A stretch of 64,000 bases of DNA. Source: Aurelia coerulea (Eukaryota > Cnidaria > Scyphozoa > Semaeostomeae > Ulmaridae). The notes under the pieces were generated by a model. It ran no database searches. It was given only the letters and a program-made list of their open reading frames with translations, and was not told the DNA's origin. A program made the translations under genes and the position numbers. This document shows, piece after piece, positions 11,352 to 50,245 of the stretch (its first letter is position 1; every line of letters starts with the position of its first letter). The stretch spans positions 6,238,501 to 6,302,500 of the forward strand of contig CM076958.1 in the NCBI GenBank assembly GCA_039566865.1. Reading direction: 5' to 3'.

Positions 11352-11385
11352 TGATGAGAACGTAGGTTCGAAAGGCCTCAGTGTG
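11345..11385 (+). ncRNA. Type I hammerhead ribozyme
   Basis: All conserved parts are present in order. Stem I 5' strand CACACT (11345-11350) is followed by CTGATGA (11351-11357). Stem II is GAAC-GTAG-GTTC (11358-11369), then GAA (11370-11372). A six-base palindrome AGGCCT (11373-11378) serves as a minimal stem III. The cleavage-site C is at 11379, and the stem I 3' strand AGTGTG (11380-11385) pairs perfectly with CACACT. Palindromic stem III sequences allow two ribozymes to pair as an active dimer, as reported for ribozymes of Penelope-like elements and retrozymes. Cleavage would occur after 11379. It may mark a pseudo-LTR of the Penelope element or a separate retrozyme-like insert. Confidence 0.85.
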
Positions 11386-11435
11386 CCAAAATTTGTCTGT
11401 TTCTTTGCGTCCGCCTCCTCCATAGTATATAATTT

Positions 11436-11500
11436 TTTTTTATATGTATATATATATATATATATATTGGCAATAAAGAAACGATATATATATATATATG
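11436..11500. repeat. (AT)n microsatellites at the right edge of the Penelope/ribozyme insert
   Basis: TATATA runs flank TGGCAATAAAGAAACG. Similar runs occur at 10265-10285 and 11255-11272. The Gypsy target read CATCTATATGGCGCTC before insertion, so the tracts grew from a TATAT target. Confidence 0.85.
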
Positions 11501-13070
11501 GCGCTCATTTCACTATTATTACGGATCACGAGCCACTTGAGGTGATTCATGGCAGTGCCAGTTCTAAACCCTCAGCCCGTATTGAGAGATGGGTGCTTCG
11601 TCTTCAACCTTACACTTCCTCCGTTGTGTATAAACCAGGCAAAGATAATCCTGCTGATATCCTGTCACTACACCCAACCCTTGAAAGCACATCAAAGCAT
11701 GCAGTCATGGCAGATGAGTATGTTAACCTCTTAGCCTTATCAGCAGTTCCCAAAGCTATGACAATGAGTGAGATTCAAAGAGCAACGGATGCAGACAAGC
11801 CGACAAGCCGTTGCAGAGCCTTTGCGCAGCAATCCGTTACAACATGTGGGACTGTGATTTTGTGAAACCTTACAAGGATATTAAAGATGAACTTACAGTT
11901 ACACCCCAGAATATTGTACTCCGTGGTTCTTGCATTGTTATACCCGAAAGTTTGCAACAGAAAGCCATCGATCTTGCCCACGACACTCACCAAGGATTAG
12001 TGAAAAATAAAGCCTTATTGCGTGAAAAGGTCTGGTTCCCAGGAATAGACTGACTGGTGAAAGACACCATTAATCGCTGCATTCCTTGCCAAGCTACCGG
12101 TCAACCCAACCCCCGGAACTCCTACAAATGTCTGACATGCCTCAAGGACCATGGCAAAAAGTACATGCAGATTTTTATGGTCCTCTCCCTTCTGGCAAAT
12201 ATCTCCTTGTCGTTATCGACCGTTATTCAAGATGTCCAGAGGTGGAAATTGTTAGATCTACGAAAGCGTCAAGCGTGATCCCAAAGTTTGACAAAACTCT
12301 TGCCACTCACGGGATTCCTATCTCCATGACTACAGACAATGGCTCCCCTTTTAACGATGATGAGTACAGTCGATACTTGAAAGCCTTGGGTATCAACCAA
12401 GATCCTTCAACTCCAAAGTGACCACAGGGAAACGCAGAAGTTGAAAGATTTCATCAACCGCTAGGTCGTGCTCTAACAACAGCTAAACTCGAGGGAAAGG
12501 TGTATGGCAACAGGAGTTAAACCGTTTTCTCCTGCAGTACCGCACCACCCCCCATGCAACAACGAAAGTTCCCCCCGCCGAACTGCTTTTCAATCGGATC
12601 ATAAACGGCAAACTTCCTACGTTAAAGAAGAAAATTGTTGTTAATCGGCACAGAGAAGCCAAAGAGAATGAACAGTTGCGCAACGACTATAATAAGAGTT
12701 AAGCTGATAAAAGAAGGTGTGTTAAAAGAAGTGACATTAAAGGCAATCTGTCCCCTTCCATGAATGAAAATAAAATCGATAAAGGTCTCTATTGTATATT
12801 TCAGAAGTTGGTGTTAATTCGCTTTATCCAAAGAAATCAGGGTCATAGAGACTCAGTGATGCATGAATTTAGCTGTAGCGTAAATAAGGTAAATAAAGCA
12901 GTAACCAAGGTCAGAACAATAGGGGACATATTGCTTTTAAGACGAGAGACTGTGTTCTTGTGAAACAAGAAAAACAAAACAAGCTGACATCTCGTTTCAA
13001 TAAGTATTTCTATTCCTATAAACCGTAGAAATAGGTTGACCAACAAAGCAGTCAATCTTTCGCAGTATCA
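11497..13070 (+). pseudogene. pol: Gypsy pol, rest of RNase H and integrase
   Basis: YGAHFTIITDHEPL (11497-11540) completes RNase H. An integrase follows, with a zinc-binding region ending CIPCQATG. The catalytic core has the three acidic residues in context: HADFYGP, TTDNGSPF and GNAEVERF. The chromo/GPY-side tail includes VLVKQEKQNKL (12955-12990). The reading is broken by TGA near 12051, a frame change near 12090 and TGA at about 12419. Roughly 200 unrelated bases lie between VKRSDIK (12735) and the VLVKQEK motif. The catalytic triad is intact, but the gene is clearly dead. Confidence 0.85.
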
Positions 13071-13074
13071 GTTT

Positions 13075-13510
13075 CATAGACAATAGGTTTGGAAATCTTT
13101 CGATTTGGTTTTCGCATTCAGTTTAAAAGCAAAAATTGTGACAAGTTGCCTTCGCATTTGGACATAGAAGGCAAAGCAGAAAGGCGTGGTAAAGATCTGG
13201 CATTTCGTAAGGTTTTGCGATTTCTTTCACCCACCCACCCATAACCTAAAATCGTACCATGCTCCTTTATTTCATGACAGGGGTGTCTGTCTCTGCCATG
13301 GACATTGAGAGTACTGCTTTGTGGAGAAAAAATCTAACCCCCAACTATTTCGGTTGCTGCGGGGGTGCACATTTAGCCAGTGCATTTGAAATCCCAAACT
13401 TTGGTCCCGGTGATGAGAGAACACTGCCATTGGTATCTGGCAACTGGCAAATTTAATATTTGTGATTGTTCATATCTGAGGGGCCACATTATTTTTATCT
13501 GAAGCAAGAA
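13075..13510. other. No supported feature
   Basis: This stretch separates the Gypsy remnant and a minus-strand LINE remnant. It contains a (CCCA)n-like stretch near 13229 and no LTR match, coding or RNA gene that I can support. Confidence 0.6.
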
Positions 13511-14150
13511 TTAACATTTGATTACATTGAATTTTATACCCCAGTTTCCAGCCCATGTTTGAAGAAAATCTAAATCTTTTTGTAGAGTTAGCTGGTCTAA
13601 ATGAGAGATTCTATTACCATATGAGAGGCAGTCATCTGGAAATAACCGAAGTGGTGAACTGACACTACATTGCAGATCATTACTATGACAAAGGAACAAA
13701 AACGGCCCTAGCACAGTTACCTGTGGAACTCCCGAGTCAACTGTACACTTTGATGATGCTTCACCATCAAAAATTACCCTTTGATGCCGTCCTGTCAAAA
13801 ATTATGTAATCCACCGATGAACTTCATGAACTCCATAGTTCTCTAACTTAACCGCTTATTGTGTGGAACTGAATCACTTTACTAAAATCAAGAATTACCA
13901 TATCTATTTGCTTCCCCCGATCGTACATGCTCAATATGTCGTTTATAGTAATAATCAATTGACTGTCACAAGAATGTCCACTTCTGAATCCCTGTTGCAG
14001 TGGTGTCAATATGTTATGGTGTTCAGGTGAGAGAGGATACGATGGCAAATTATATGCTCTAGAGTTTTTATAACATACATTGGTAAGAAATACTGGCCGG
14101 TAATTACTCGGATCATGTTTATTTCCCTTCTTGCATATTATATCTGGAGA
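13511..14150 (-). mobile_element. LINE reverse transcriptase remnant
   Basis: Two minus-strand frames (14048-13848 and 13798-13511) read PLQQGFRSGHSC, then MVILDFSK (motif A region). They continue with GVPQVTVLGPFLFL (motif B) and FPDDCLSYGN (motif C, with FADD altered to FPDD). Stops and a frame break lie between the halves. It belongs to the CR1/Jockey-like group but is a different family from the LINE at 29603. Confidence 0.75.
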
Positions 14151-14362
14151 TCAAAGATAAGAATGATTTGATAAGAATGATCAAAGAATGGAATGGGCAA
14201 AATTGTACATGCAAGATCTGCAATTAAATAAGAAACTTAGGTGATAGTGAGGATCCCATATCTTTATTTTATTAATTCGTAGTATTGTAAATAGTTGGTT
14301 TGAATTAGTGTTTTTACTATGTATTATACCAACTGTACATAATTTGATAATAATAATAATAA

Positions 14363-14500
14363 TGAAACCGAGGGATACGATTTCGTCCTAATTTTCAATG
14401 TGAAAGTCCATGAGTCGTAGTTTGAGCGTCATTCATAAGATAACTACGAACTTGTGATCAGTCTGGTCAACTTGCAGCTTTTAATTCGTTCTCTAAGAAT
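14363..14500 (+). repeat. Dispersed repeat, partner of 45725-45870
   Basis: CCTAATTTTCAATGTGAAAG and GTCCATGAGTCGTAGTT, then AACTACGAACTTG, are shared in the same order and orientation with 45750-45830. Function is unknown. It is preceded by a short (AAT)n tract at 14350. Confidence 0.7.
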
Positions 14501-14589
14501 GACAATTTACAAAATCAAAGTTGCCATGAGCTTTTCTTCTTGAAAGGCAACCAAAATTTGACTGAAGTTATTTCAACACAGGAAAACCG

Positions 14590-14722
14590 CAATACTGAAC
14601 CTAAAATCTAGAACAGTCTACACTCTGACCTAAAATCTGCTAAGAATGTCCACAGCTTCAAACGTAAGATCAAAGACAAATTATTTAAAGACCTCCAAAA
14701 TCAAGAAAACAGCCCCTATATA
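14590..14722 (+). mobile_element. LINE ORF2 C-terminal tail, cut by a TA-flanked element
   Basis: The frame reads SDLKSAKNVHSFKRKIKD and stops making sense at SPYI, exactly where the inverted-repeat element starts at 14723. Sequence after the element (16022-16250) looks like the matching LINE 3' end (CAATTGTACCTCTGG, ATGAGG). A SxxSFKxxIK motif is typical of LINE ORF2 ends. Confidence 0.6.
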
Positions 14723-16019
14723 CTGTGTGTCCCAAAAAAGCTCCGACGTTTGATTGAAAGCAGAGAAAACAGTTCTGAATCTGGCAGTTTCTATTCATTC
14801 TAGTTACTTAAAATGCATTTCAACTTACAGTTTGGCATATCGTGGTAAGAAATTGGTGATCTGAAAATGGAGCTATGAACTCTAACATTTCACTTTCATG
14901 TTGTGAACAAAACCAGAGCGTTTCGTAGGTTTTACTGCTTCATAATGACCGGCTTTGCTGCTCATCACCTTCACGAAGAGCAAGATTCCATTCATTGAGC
15001 ATATTCAAAGTAAAGGTTAGTTTCCAGTTACAGTCAGTGGATTTTTCTGAGCAGATGGAAATTCTTTTATTTCAAAAAGAAAATGTCATTTTGTAATTGA
15101 ATAGAATTCAGGTTTGAATGAGTTTTGATGGCGTAAAATTTCGCCTGCTCGGAAATTCCGCGAACTGGAAGATAGACTTAAGGTGTGAAGAATCGATTCA
15201 AACACGTCTCTCTGGGAAAACGGTTTGCTGATGTTGCTGTTGCATTATACCAACTGGGGATAATAAAGAGGAATTTTATTGTTTCACGGTTTCACGGAGT
15301 GGAAAAACCTGCCTTTTTCTTAACTAAAAATAGTTTCCAATCCTTTTTTTGACCTGCCATACTACGAAATTATGCATTTTCCAGCTTCGAGCAGCTCGAA
15401 TTGAGTAGCCTACGCGTAGACCAGTTGTTCCTAAAGAAGAAAGGGTCTACGAAACAATGAGCAAAAGCTTGCTACCACAGTTCCAGAATTGCTGATATGC
15501 GTTTCACACATTATTTGAATAAATGAGAAGCATAATTAATTTAGCAGCCGTAGCAAGCTTTATATCTTTATTTCGTAGACCCTTTATTTTTCAGGATAAT
15601 GGGTCTACTCGCAGGCAAGAATTGAATGGCCAAGTACAAGTTTTAGTTTTTCCCCTGAGATCTATTCGATTCGATTTTCAGACATTATTGGAAATATAGT
15701 ATGCTCAATGAGCAGAACTCTTGCTCATAAACAAGGTAATGAATGATAATGTTAACCCAATTGTTGTGTTCTTCATCTGGAGATTCCCCATTCACAGCGA
15801 TGATGCAGGAAGGCGTACAAATCTCTCTGGAATGCCTTCAGCATGAACATGAAATGTTAGAGCTCATAACTCCATTTTCAGATTACTAATTTCTTCCCAA
15901 GATATGCCAAACTGTAAGTTGAAATGTGAAGCATGTAACTAGGGTGAATAGAAACTTCCAAATTCAATACTTTTTCCTCTGCGTTCAATCAAACGTCAGA
16001 ACTTTTTTGGGACACCCGG
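14723..16019. mobile_element. TA-flanked inverted-repeat element, 1.3 kb, Tc1/mariner-like, non-autonomous
   Basis: The left end CTGTGTGTCCCAAAAAAG and the right end (reverse complement CCGGGTGTCCCAAAAAAG) start TIRs that stay similar for about 190 bases (14723-14915 and 15830-16019). Both ends abut TA (14721-14722 and 16020-16021), the target duplication of Tc1/mariner-type elements. No transposase is seen inside. It is inserted in a LINE tail. Confidence 0.85.
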
Positions 16020-16021
16020 TA

Positions 16022-16639
16022 TCTATTATTGACATTCTAAAAGCTGCAAAGATAACTATCTGCAACATTTTTTTCAATTTTTTGACACAAAGATATTGTT
16101 TCTTTTCTTTTCGTCAAAATTTGCTCAATTGTACCTCTGGAGGGACCATTATGGAAATGAGGTCGCACTGACCTTTTAATGTTATCCCTGCCCTTTTAAA
16201 ATGAGGGTGTTTTTATATGTGTAACTTTCATATCTATATTATATTGTACACCTGTAATTAGACTTCCTTTTCACCTAAATTTATGTTAAATATTAAATTT
16301 TTGATTTTATATGGCGAAGCTCAAGAACCTATGGCTTTACTCTCTTTGAAATATATCTGTTCATATCGATCATTCCATCCAAAGCCCGGGATAGAATATT
16401 CTTTGTTCGATGGCTTACTCTTGTCATGATTTGATTGCAAGTTTCCTCTTGAGTCTTCCATTGGGTGAAGACTTTTCAACAATATTGCTGAAACTGCTGG
16501 GTAGTCCAAATAAACATCTCGATCATAGATCATCGTCACAACCAAAGTGCTCGCCCCTGTAAAAGATCTTCCTACGTAGTAAAGGCACAGGGCGCCGTGA
16601 AACTGCAAGCGAAAACGGTATCTAGAATTCATAACGTAC
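16022..16639. other. Start of intron 4 (downstream of exon 4)
   Basis: Contains a probable LINE 3' tail (16022-16250) and AT-rich sequence. The next kinase exon (expected to encode an NPPP-type motif) is not found here or further left in the window. Confidence 0.5.
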
Positions 16640-44583
<27,944 letters not shown>

Positions 44584-47405
44584 TATTTCTATTCTCCAGA
44601 AGTCATCATGTTAAGAAGTAGCCGGTAAACTTCGAGCAGGAGCAAGTACGGCTTATGAATTGAAGAGTTGCTTACGATAATCGAATTATGACTTTGCTTT
44701 CTTTCTGTCATCATTTCGTGAGCAAAGCAAATTCCTCCATCGTTAAACTTACATCAAGCACAACAGGCCGACCAAATAAATATTTAGATTCTATTTAGGC
44801 CACCCAGCTTCGGAATATATGGTAATAACTTGGTTAGTTGACCCCCTGAGACAAGGAACAACGCATACGTAATAAGGAGAACAAGCAAATAATGCTACTA
44901 CGCTTGCGTTAGAAATGCTTTCCGGGTGCTACAAAATAAGTAGACTTTATCACTGTAATATTCAGAACATATCGTAAACAAGTTGTCTCTCATCTATAAT
45001 TAAGATCATTCGCAACCAGTTCGCAATCATAGTCTTCCTTTTTCTAAAGACTGCCCAATTCTTCAATGAAACTCAATGTCTATGGGCAGATGAGATGTTT
45101 GGCAATTTTCATCAACTATACGATCTTACCTTGCAGAATCGGCATGATAGACATATTTGAAATGGGGCTTGTCATAAAGACGGGGGTTCAAACATCTATG
45201 ATTCTCGGTACATATGATTCGGTAACTGTTGTTAGATTTGTGTAATAAAGAAAGCTGCACTCCTTGTTCTTTCTTATATACACACTTCAACCTAGACTCA
45301 CTAGCAATGACAACAACGACAACAATATATACTTTTTGCTCAAACTGGGACTTATGGACATTCACATCAAAAAGTGGGACGAAAATAAACAATGGGCGCA
45401 CAGATTTTTCTGTGCCCTTGGAAACGAGGTTAATGGCCTCTTTTCGGTAGTTGGAGAATTTCAGGAGCCGTGCTTGTTGGCGTGCACTATTGCTAGATGA
45501 AGATTGCCTTCAAAATGAAGAAATTCTTGTTAAAACTGAAAGTTTAATTAATTCTTACATTAAAGAAACATTCATGCGAATACTTGTGGCTTTTGTTTAT
45601 TGCTAACGTCACTCAAAACTTGAATTTTGAGGCGTTTTATTATCTGATGATTGAGCTGACAATTTAGGCCCACCGCCATTACTCACCTTATCGTACAGCG
45701 TTGCTATGGTTTCCATATCGGACATGAAATCGAGGGAAACAATTTCGTCCCAATTTTCAATGTGAAAGTCCATGAGTCGTAGTTATAGCGTCCATCAGCC
45801 TATCAATAGCAATAACTACGAACTTGCAATCAGTCTAACTTCAACCTATAATGTTGCGTCGCTATTTCAATACAACAGCAACAACATCAATTCTGTTACC
45901 ATGGTGGCAGAATGCTTCAATCATTTCGGGGTACAAGAGCACAAGAAGAAAGACACAATCGACACAGAGATGACCGAGATAACAATCAACCATTTACCAC
46001 CATACCAAGTCCATATTCGTAAAGTCTCCTGTTCGCCGAGTCCTGTTCCTCTATTTCTTTTGTTCTTTTGTTTGTAAGTAGCTTTTCGTAAAACACCCTT
46101 TAGCTATTCTACAAAAGAGGTAAAGAGCCTGGATTGAGCGTCTTTCTTATACATTTCAAATGCAACTTTCGATTGAGTGGCGATAAAGCTTCTATCACTA
46201 TTGCGTACATTCGAAAATTCCATTTGCAAAATATCGTTCAATTCGAATTCTTTTCTGAATAGCTAGGGGGCTTCTTATATATTTAGTTGTATTTTAGTTG
46301 ATCTCCTTCATGTGATGGCCCTGGAGTACTAGTCATGATATTTTGCTCCCCTTGGTATCGTTTCTGTAGTATTGTATGGTAGCTCGTTTGTAATCTTAGG
46401 TAATTCGTAAATTGTAAATTTTTAACATAGAATTTATAGAAAAAAAACCATTTTCGGTATGAATGTTATTTTCTTTAATTCAAAAAGCAAATACTGCTAT
46501 CTTTATATTGCAGTTAGGAAACAGCAGCAACGTAAATTACCTAATATAGTATTACTAGTATTAGCTAGGCCGCCATATTACGCGATTGGGCTTCCTGTGG
46601 AATGACCAAGGAGTTTCATTCTTGCAAGAGGATGTCGTTCAAACAGTTACTGCTGCCGAAGGAGAAGGGAGTCGGGATGGAACAACGGAATATACCTTCC
46701 ACATGTTGTTTACACTCCAACTTGAATATGTGCCAAATTCGACCGCGTGCGTCGTCTACGTACATGTATTTTTTGCAACAAACTGCCCATAAGAAACTCA
46801 GCTCTCAGTTGATGAATACCACTACCAGTTGTATCACTACTAGTTGATGAATACCACTGCAATGAACAAAACAGCATCATGTTTGAAGGCATGCATAAGC
46901 AGACTGTCCCACCAGGAAACCGGGAAATTTCGCCGTGAGCTCTTTGCCCAGATTTTTTCCAAACGCCTTGCTATCCTAAGATAAACCGATTGTCTCAGGA
47001 AAGGAGGATAATAATTGGTCCGAGAAATGCTGGAATATAGTTGGGAAAGTCATTCTAGGCCAATGTATAGGTTGCCATTCTTTAAAATTTTCCCAGACGA
47101 CAATAAGGGAATTTTGAAGGCTTCTACTTTGGCGGCAGGCAAATGTTGAATTGTCAGAAGTCTTTTAATACAAAGTAACATTGCAAAGTGAAAAGAATCT
47201 CCTTCTGTCGGCAGAGGGAGGAATCTCGAAATATAATAAACACCGCTTCTAAAATCTTGAGGTGGAAGGCAGACCTTGCCCTACCCAAAATTTGGAAACA
47301 ATCCTCGCTATAGTTGTTACCACACTCGTTACTGCTCAGTAAATGAGTACCAATGGCAGAATCACTTTCTTGTTTAGCTGGACCAGCTTCACATTTCCTT
47401 TTTGG
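44584..47405. other. Upstream region of the kinase gene
   Basis: Should contain the kinase 5' untranslated region and promoter on the minus strand. I see no convincing TATA box or CpG cluster. The stretch also holds the dispersed repeat at 45725-45870 and an AT-rich tail-like segment at 46270-46450. Short frames are not supported as genes. Confidence 0.45.
45725..45870 (+). repeat. Dispersed repeat, partner of 14363-14500
   Basis: AATTTTCAATGTGAAAGTCC, ATGAGTCGTAGTT and AACTACGAACTTG are shared in order with 14385-14460. Class unknown. Confidence 0.7.
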
Positions 47406-47413
47406 TTGACACC

Positions 47414-47738
47414 CCGGGGGGGGGGGTACTTAGTATATTTGTCCGACGGGGATGTGCCGTTTTTAAGGGTATCGTTTTCACCAATTTTTTCTAGCACAGG
47501 GTATCAAAATGAGGCAATTTTTCTAGAGCAGGATGTCAAAACAAGTCAGAGGGGAATATTCTGCTAGATTGGGTCGTTTTTCGGTCAAATTTCATTTTTT
47601 TGAGTATACTTTTCATCAATTTTTTCTAGAACAGGTTATCATTTTGAGCGAAAAATTCTGGAGCAGGGTAAAAAAAATGTTTTTCGTGCGCACACCCCCG
47701 TACAAATTTAAGTCAAGTACCCCCCCCCCCCCCCGGGG
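47414..47738 (+). mobile_element. CCCGGGG-tract element B (subfamily 2)
   Basis: The head is (CC)GGGGGGGGGGGTAC, TTAGTATATTTGTCCG and GGGGATGTGCCG. Phrases AGGGTATCGTTTTCACC, AGGGTATCAAAATGAGG, AGGATGTCAAAACAAG and AGGTTATCATTTTGAG occur every 31-32 bases or small multiples, separated by TTTTTCTAGA(G/A)CA. The tail is ACACCCCCGTAC..CAAGTACCCCC..CCCCGGGG. TTGACACC flanks both sides (47406-47413 and 47739-47746). Confidence 0.92.
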
Positions 47739-47749
47739 TTGACACCGAC

Positions 47750-48757
47750 CGTTACACCTGTCAGTACCTTTCCTTATTGCTAGGGGCACATGTTGTCTCA
47801 TGTGTAGTTTTTTTAATGTTGATTTATAAGAGCTAGCAAGGCGGAGACATTCAAAATTTAGCAAGTAGTGTTAAGGCCGGTTTACACGGGCGTTTTTTCC
47901 TAAATTTTTCGTAAACTTTTTCTGAAAGTTTCAACATTTAGAAAAAAGTTACCGTGTAACAGGAAAATATTTACGGTGAAGTTTGATCTTATCTCCCGTT
48001 TTTAATCTCGTTAATTGGTTTTAATGAGCCATCGTTGACGATTTTATTCTGATCCAGGGTCAAAATAAAATCGCTTCTAGCATTTTTTTTCAAAGGAGCC
48101 GACAAAATTTGAGATAATCGACTGACTTTTCAAATATTTTGGCGCGCTATTTGAATTTATTTCACAGAGGATGAAAACTAATTCGAATTGAGTATCTTCA
48201 GCGACTTTATGGCTGTAGATTAGAATTATCTCCATGATTAGCATACTTCCCCTTTCGATTTCGTTGCAAAAATGGCAAAGCGCGACAAAACTGGAATAAG
48301 ATCGTGACGTCAGTAGCAACTTCGTTTCCAAACCAATGTCCAATGCTGGGGACCATCTGTTTTGAAGCATAAATTGGCGATTTGTGAAATATCAACTCAT
48401 AATTAGAATCTACAAAGGTCTACAAAGGTCTACAAAGCTTCAAAAGTTTCACTCCTGTTCACAAAAATTGGAATGACAGTGGAATATCTCGGATGCGGGA
48501 AACGTATCAGAGATCGTTGTCAAGAGCCAGTACATCCACCCTTTCTTCAAGAGTAGAACTTGGAGAACAATACAATACAACAAAACAAATTTATATCGAA
48601 AACGCTTTTTGAATGTAAAAGAATTGTATTTTTCTTGAATTATAGTCCTTCAAACAGGGTTCTTTGGTGAGCTTTAGCTTAGGCCTACTTAATACTACAT
48701 ATATCACTTGCGTGCTCGTGAACCAACAATTTTCCAATTTTCTATATCAAAATTGAT
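47750..48757. other. Spacer between the inverted elements B and C
   Basis: Starts a GGCCGGTTTACACGGGCG block at 47876, which resembles the end of another MITE family (compare the last bases of the window, AAGGCCGGGGC). A 10-base tandem GTCTACAAAG occurs about three times at 48408-48438. No gene is supported. Confidence 0.5.
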
Positions 48758-48766
48758 GGTTTGAAC

Positions 48767-49085
48767 CCGGGGGGGGGGTACTTGACTTAAATTTGTACGG
48801 GGGTGTGCCCACGAAAAAAATTTCTTTTACCCTGCTCCAGAATTTTTCGCTCAAAATGATAACCTGTTCTAGAAAAAATTGATGAAAAGTATACTCAAAA
48901 AAATGAAATTTGACCGAAAAACGACCCAATCTAGCAGAATATTCCCCTCTGACTTGTTTTGACAACCTGCTCTAGAAAAATTGCCTCATTTTGATACCCT
49001 GTGCTAGAAAAAATTGGTGAAAACGATACCCTTAAAAACGGCACATCCCCGTCGGACAAATATACTAAGTACCCCCCCCCCCGGG
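48767..49085 (-). mobile_element. CCCGGGG-tract element C (subfamily 2), opposite orientation to B
   Basis: Read on the minus strand it is nearly the same as element B, with the same head, the same order of AGGGTATC phrases and the same tail. GGTTTGAAC flanks both sides (48758-48766 and 49085-49093; 8 or 9 bases depending on where the G tract is cut). Confidence 0.92.
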
Positions 49086-49159
49086 GTTTGAACTTGGAAA
49101 TATCAAAGGTTGATTCGCTTCGCTAAAATTTAGTTCATTATCAACAAAAATGCGTGGTC

Positions 49160-49340
49160 AGGATGAAAAACCCTCGCCCCGACTACTTTGGTTGCGAAAA
49201 TGACCGTTCCCAAGACCAATTGTCAAATATGATACCTTTGGCAAGACGATAACCAGACCAAAATTGCAAAAAGTATGCCCTTGGCTAGCCTAGATGTCCG
49301 AAAAAGTAACCCTTGCTCGCGGAACATCCCCAGGTAACCG
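49160..49340 (-). mobile_element. Relic of a CCCGGGG-tract element without terminal tracts
   Basis: The minus strand reads GGGGATGTTCCGCGAGCAAG, GGGTTACTTTTTCGG, GGGCATACTTTTTGC, GGTTATCGTCTTGCC and GGTATCATATTTGAC at about 31-base steps. That is the head and phrase pattern of the family, but the G/C tracts are absent or eroded. Confidence 0.6.
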
Positions 49341-50237
49341 TTACTATGGAAGAATCCCCCCCGTGCTTTTATCTCTTTCTATTGGAGGTTTGTATTGGCG
49401 TCCTTTTTCTACTACAAGGCAGTGGTCACTAAGTGGCAGTTTTGTCATGATACGTCTCTCACTTCTGTTATTTATTAATGATACAGGGCAATCCGGAGGT
49501 CACGTGGTACAATGATGGACCATGAATTTTTTTTAATTAGGTAGATGGTCAATTTAATTTTAGTAAAAGTCAAGGAGTTGCAGCTCCATATCTATAATTG
49601 CGGTGGAGATAAGTTTGGTAGGGGAGAATGCCCCCTCCCCCCGGTCCAAAAAGGGTAGAATAATGTTCCAAGCTTCTTGAGGAATTTCCTCACCCTGCAA
49701 ACTGTTTTCAATCAAGCTTTGATTCATACTTTCACTATCATCCACCTCCATGATTGCGATCTGAACACGTTTATGAGGTTGTGTTTGTGATCAAACTCCA
49801 TTGCAACGAAGGAAAAGCTCCTCTGCAGCAGCGCCCTCAACATCGCATTCCGCTCTTCAACTGGCTCAGGCTCAGCCGAGTTTATTGAGCTTCGTTGAAG
49901 TTTAAGACATTTCCCTATCGATTTTGTAAGACATCTTTAGTGCTATTACCAGGATTTGGTAAAAAAGTTGAATATTTACGAGATTGAGGGATTCTCAGGA
50001 TTTCCTACAGATTTCCTGCAGATTTCCAGGGATTTCTAAAGAATTTCTTAAGGATTTCCAGACTTTTTTGCGGATTCCAGGAAGGGTGTACGGGATTTCC
50101 GAAGCGAAATACCCCGCGCAAAAAGCCGGATTTTTCGGATTGCCCAGGTGAAAAGTGACCGTTATTATTATTATAGGTACAGCTGATTTGTTACTAGCTT
50201 TTTAAAGAGCCTAGAGATGACAGGCAAGACAAATATT
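49341..50237. other. No supported gene
   Basis: A 63-codon minus-strand frame (49751-49560, MEVDDSESMNQSLIEN..) starts with ATG and is acidic, but has no splice support and overlaps a G/C-tract relic near 49620. GATTTCC-type repeats occur at 49990-50100. Confidence 0.4.
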
Positions 50238-50245
50238 GGTCCATA

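Larger units (their letters stand above)
7640..13075 (+). mobile_element. Degenerate Ty3/Gypsy LTR retrotransposon, split by a Penelope-like insert
   Basis: In order: a probable end of the 5' LTR with primer-binding site near 7843, gag with a CCHC knuckle, a protease/RT region, RNase H, then integrase, all on the plus strand. The order RT, RNase H, integrase is that of Gypsy elements. The copy is dead, with several stops and frameshifts plus a 1.2 kb insert between 10265 and 11496. I could not find a matching 3' LTR before 13500, so the element is probably truncated. The extent of the 5' LTR (starting perhaps near 7636) is a guess. Confidence 0.85.

Noticed and set aside
16321..16639. Reading frame continuing beyond kinase exon 4
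   Set aside because: It follows a good donor (AAG/GTACGT) and loses all similarity to kinases, so it is intron read-through.
49560..49751. Possible acidic first exon (MEVDDSESMN..) on the minus strand
   Set aside because: No donor site, no continuation and overlap with a G/C-tract relic. Too weak to call.
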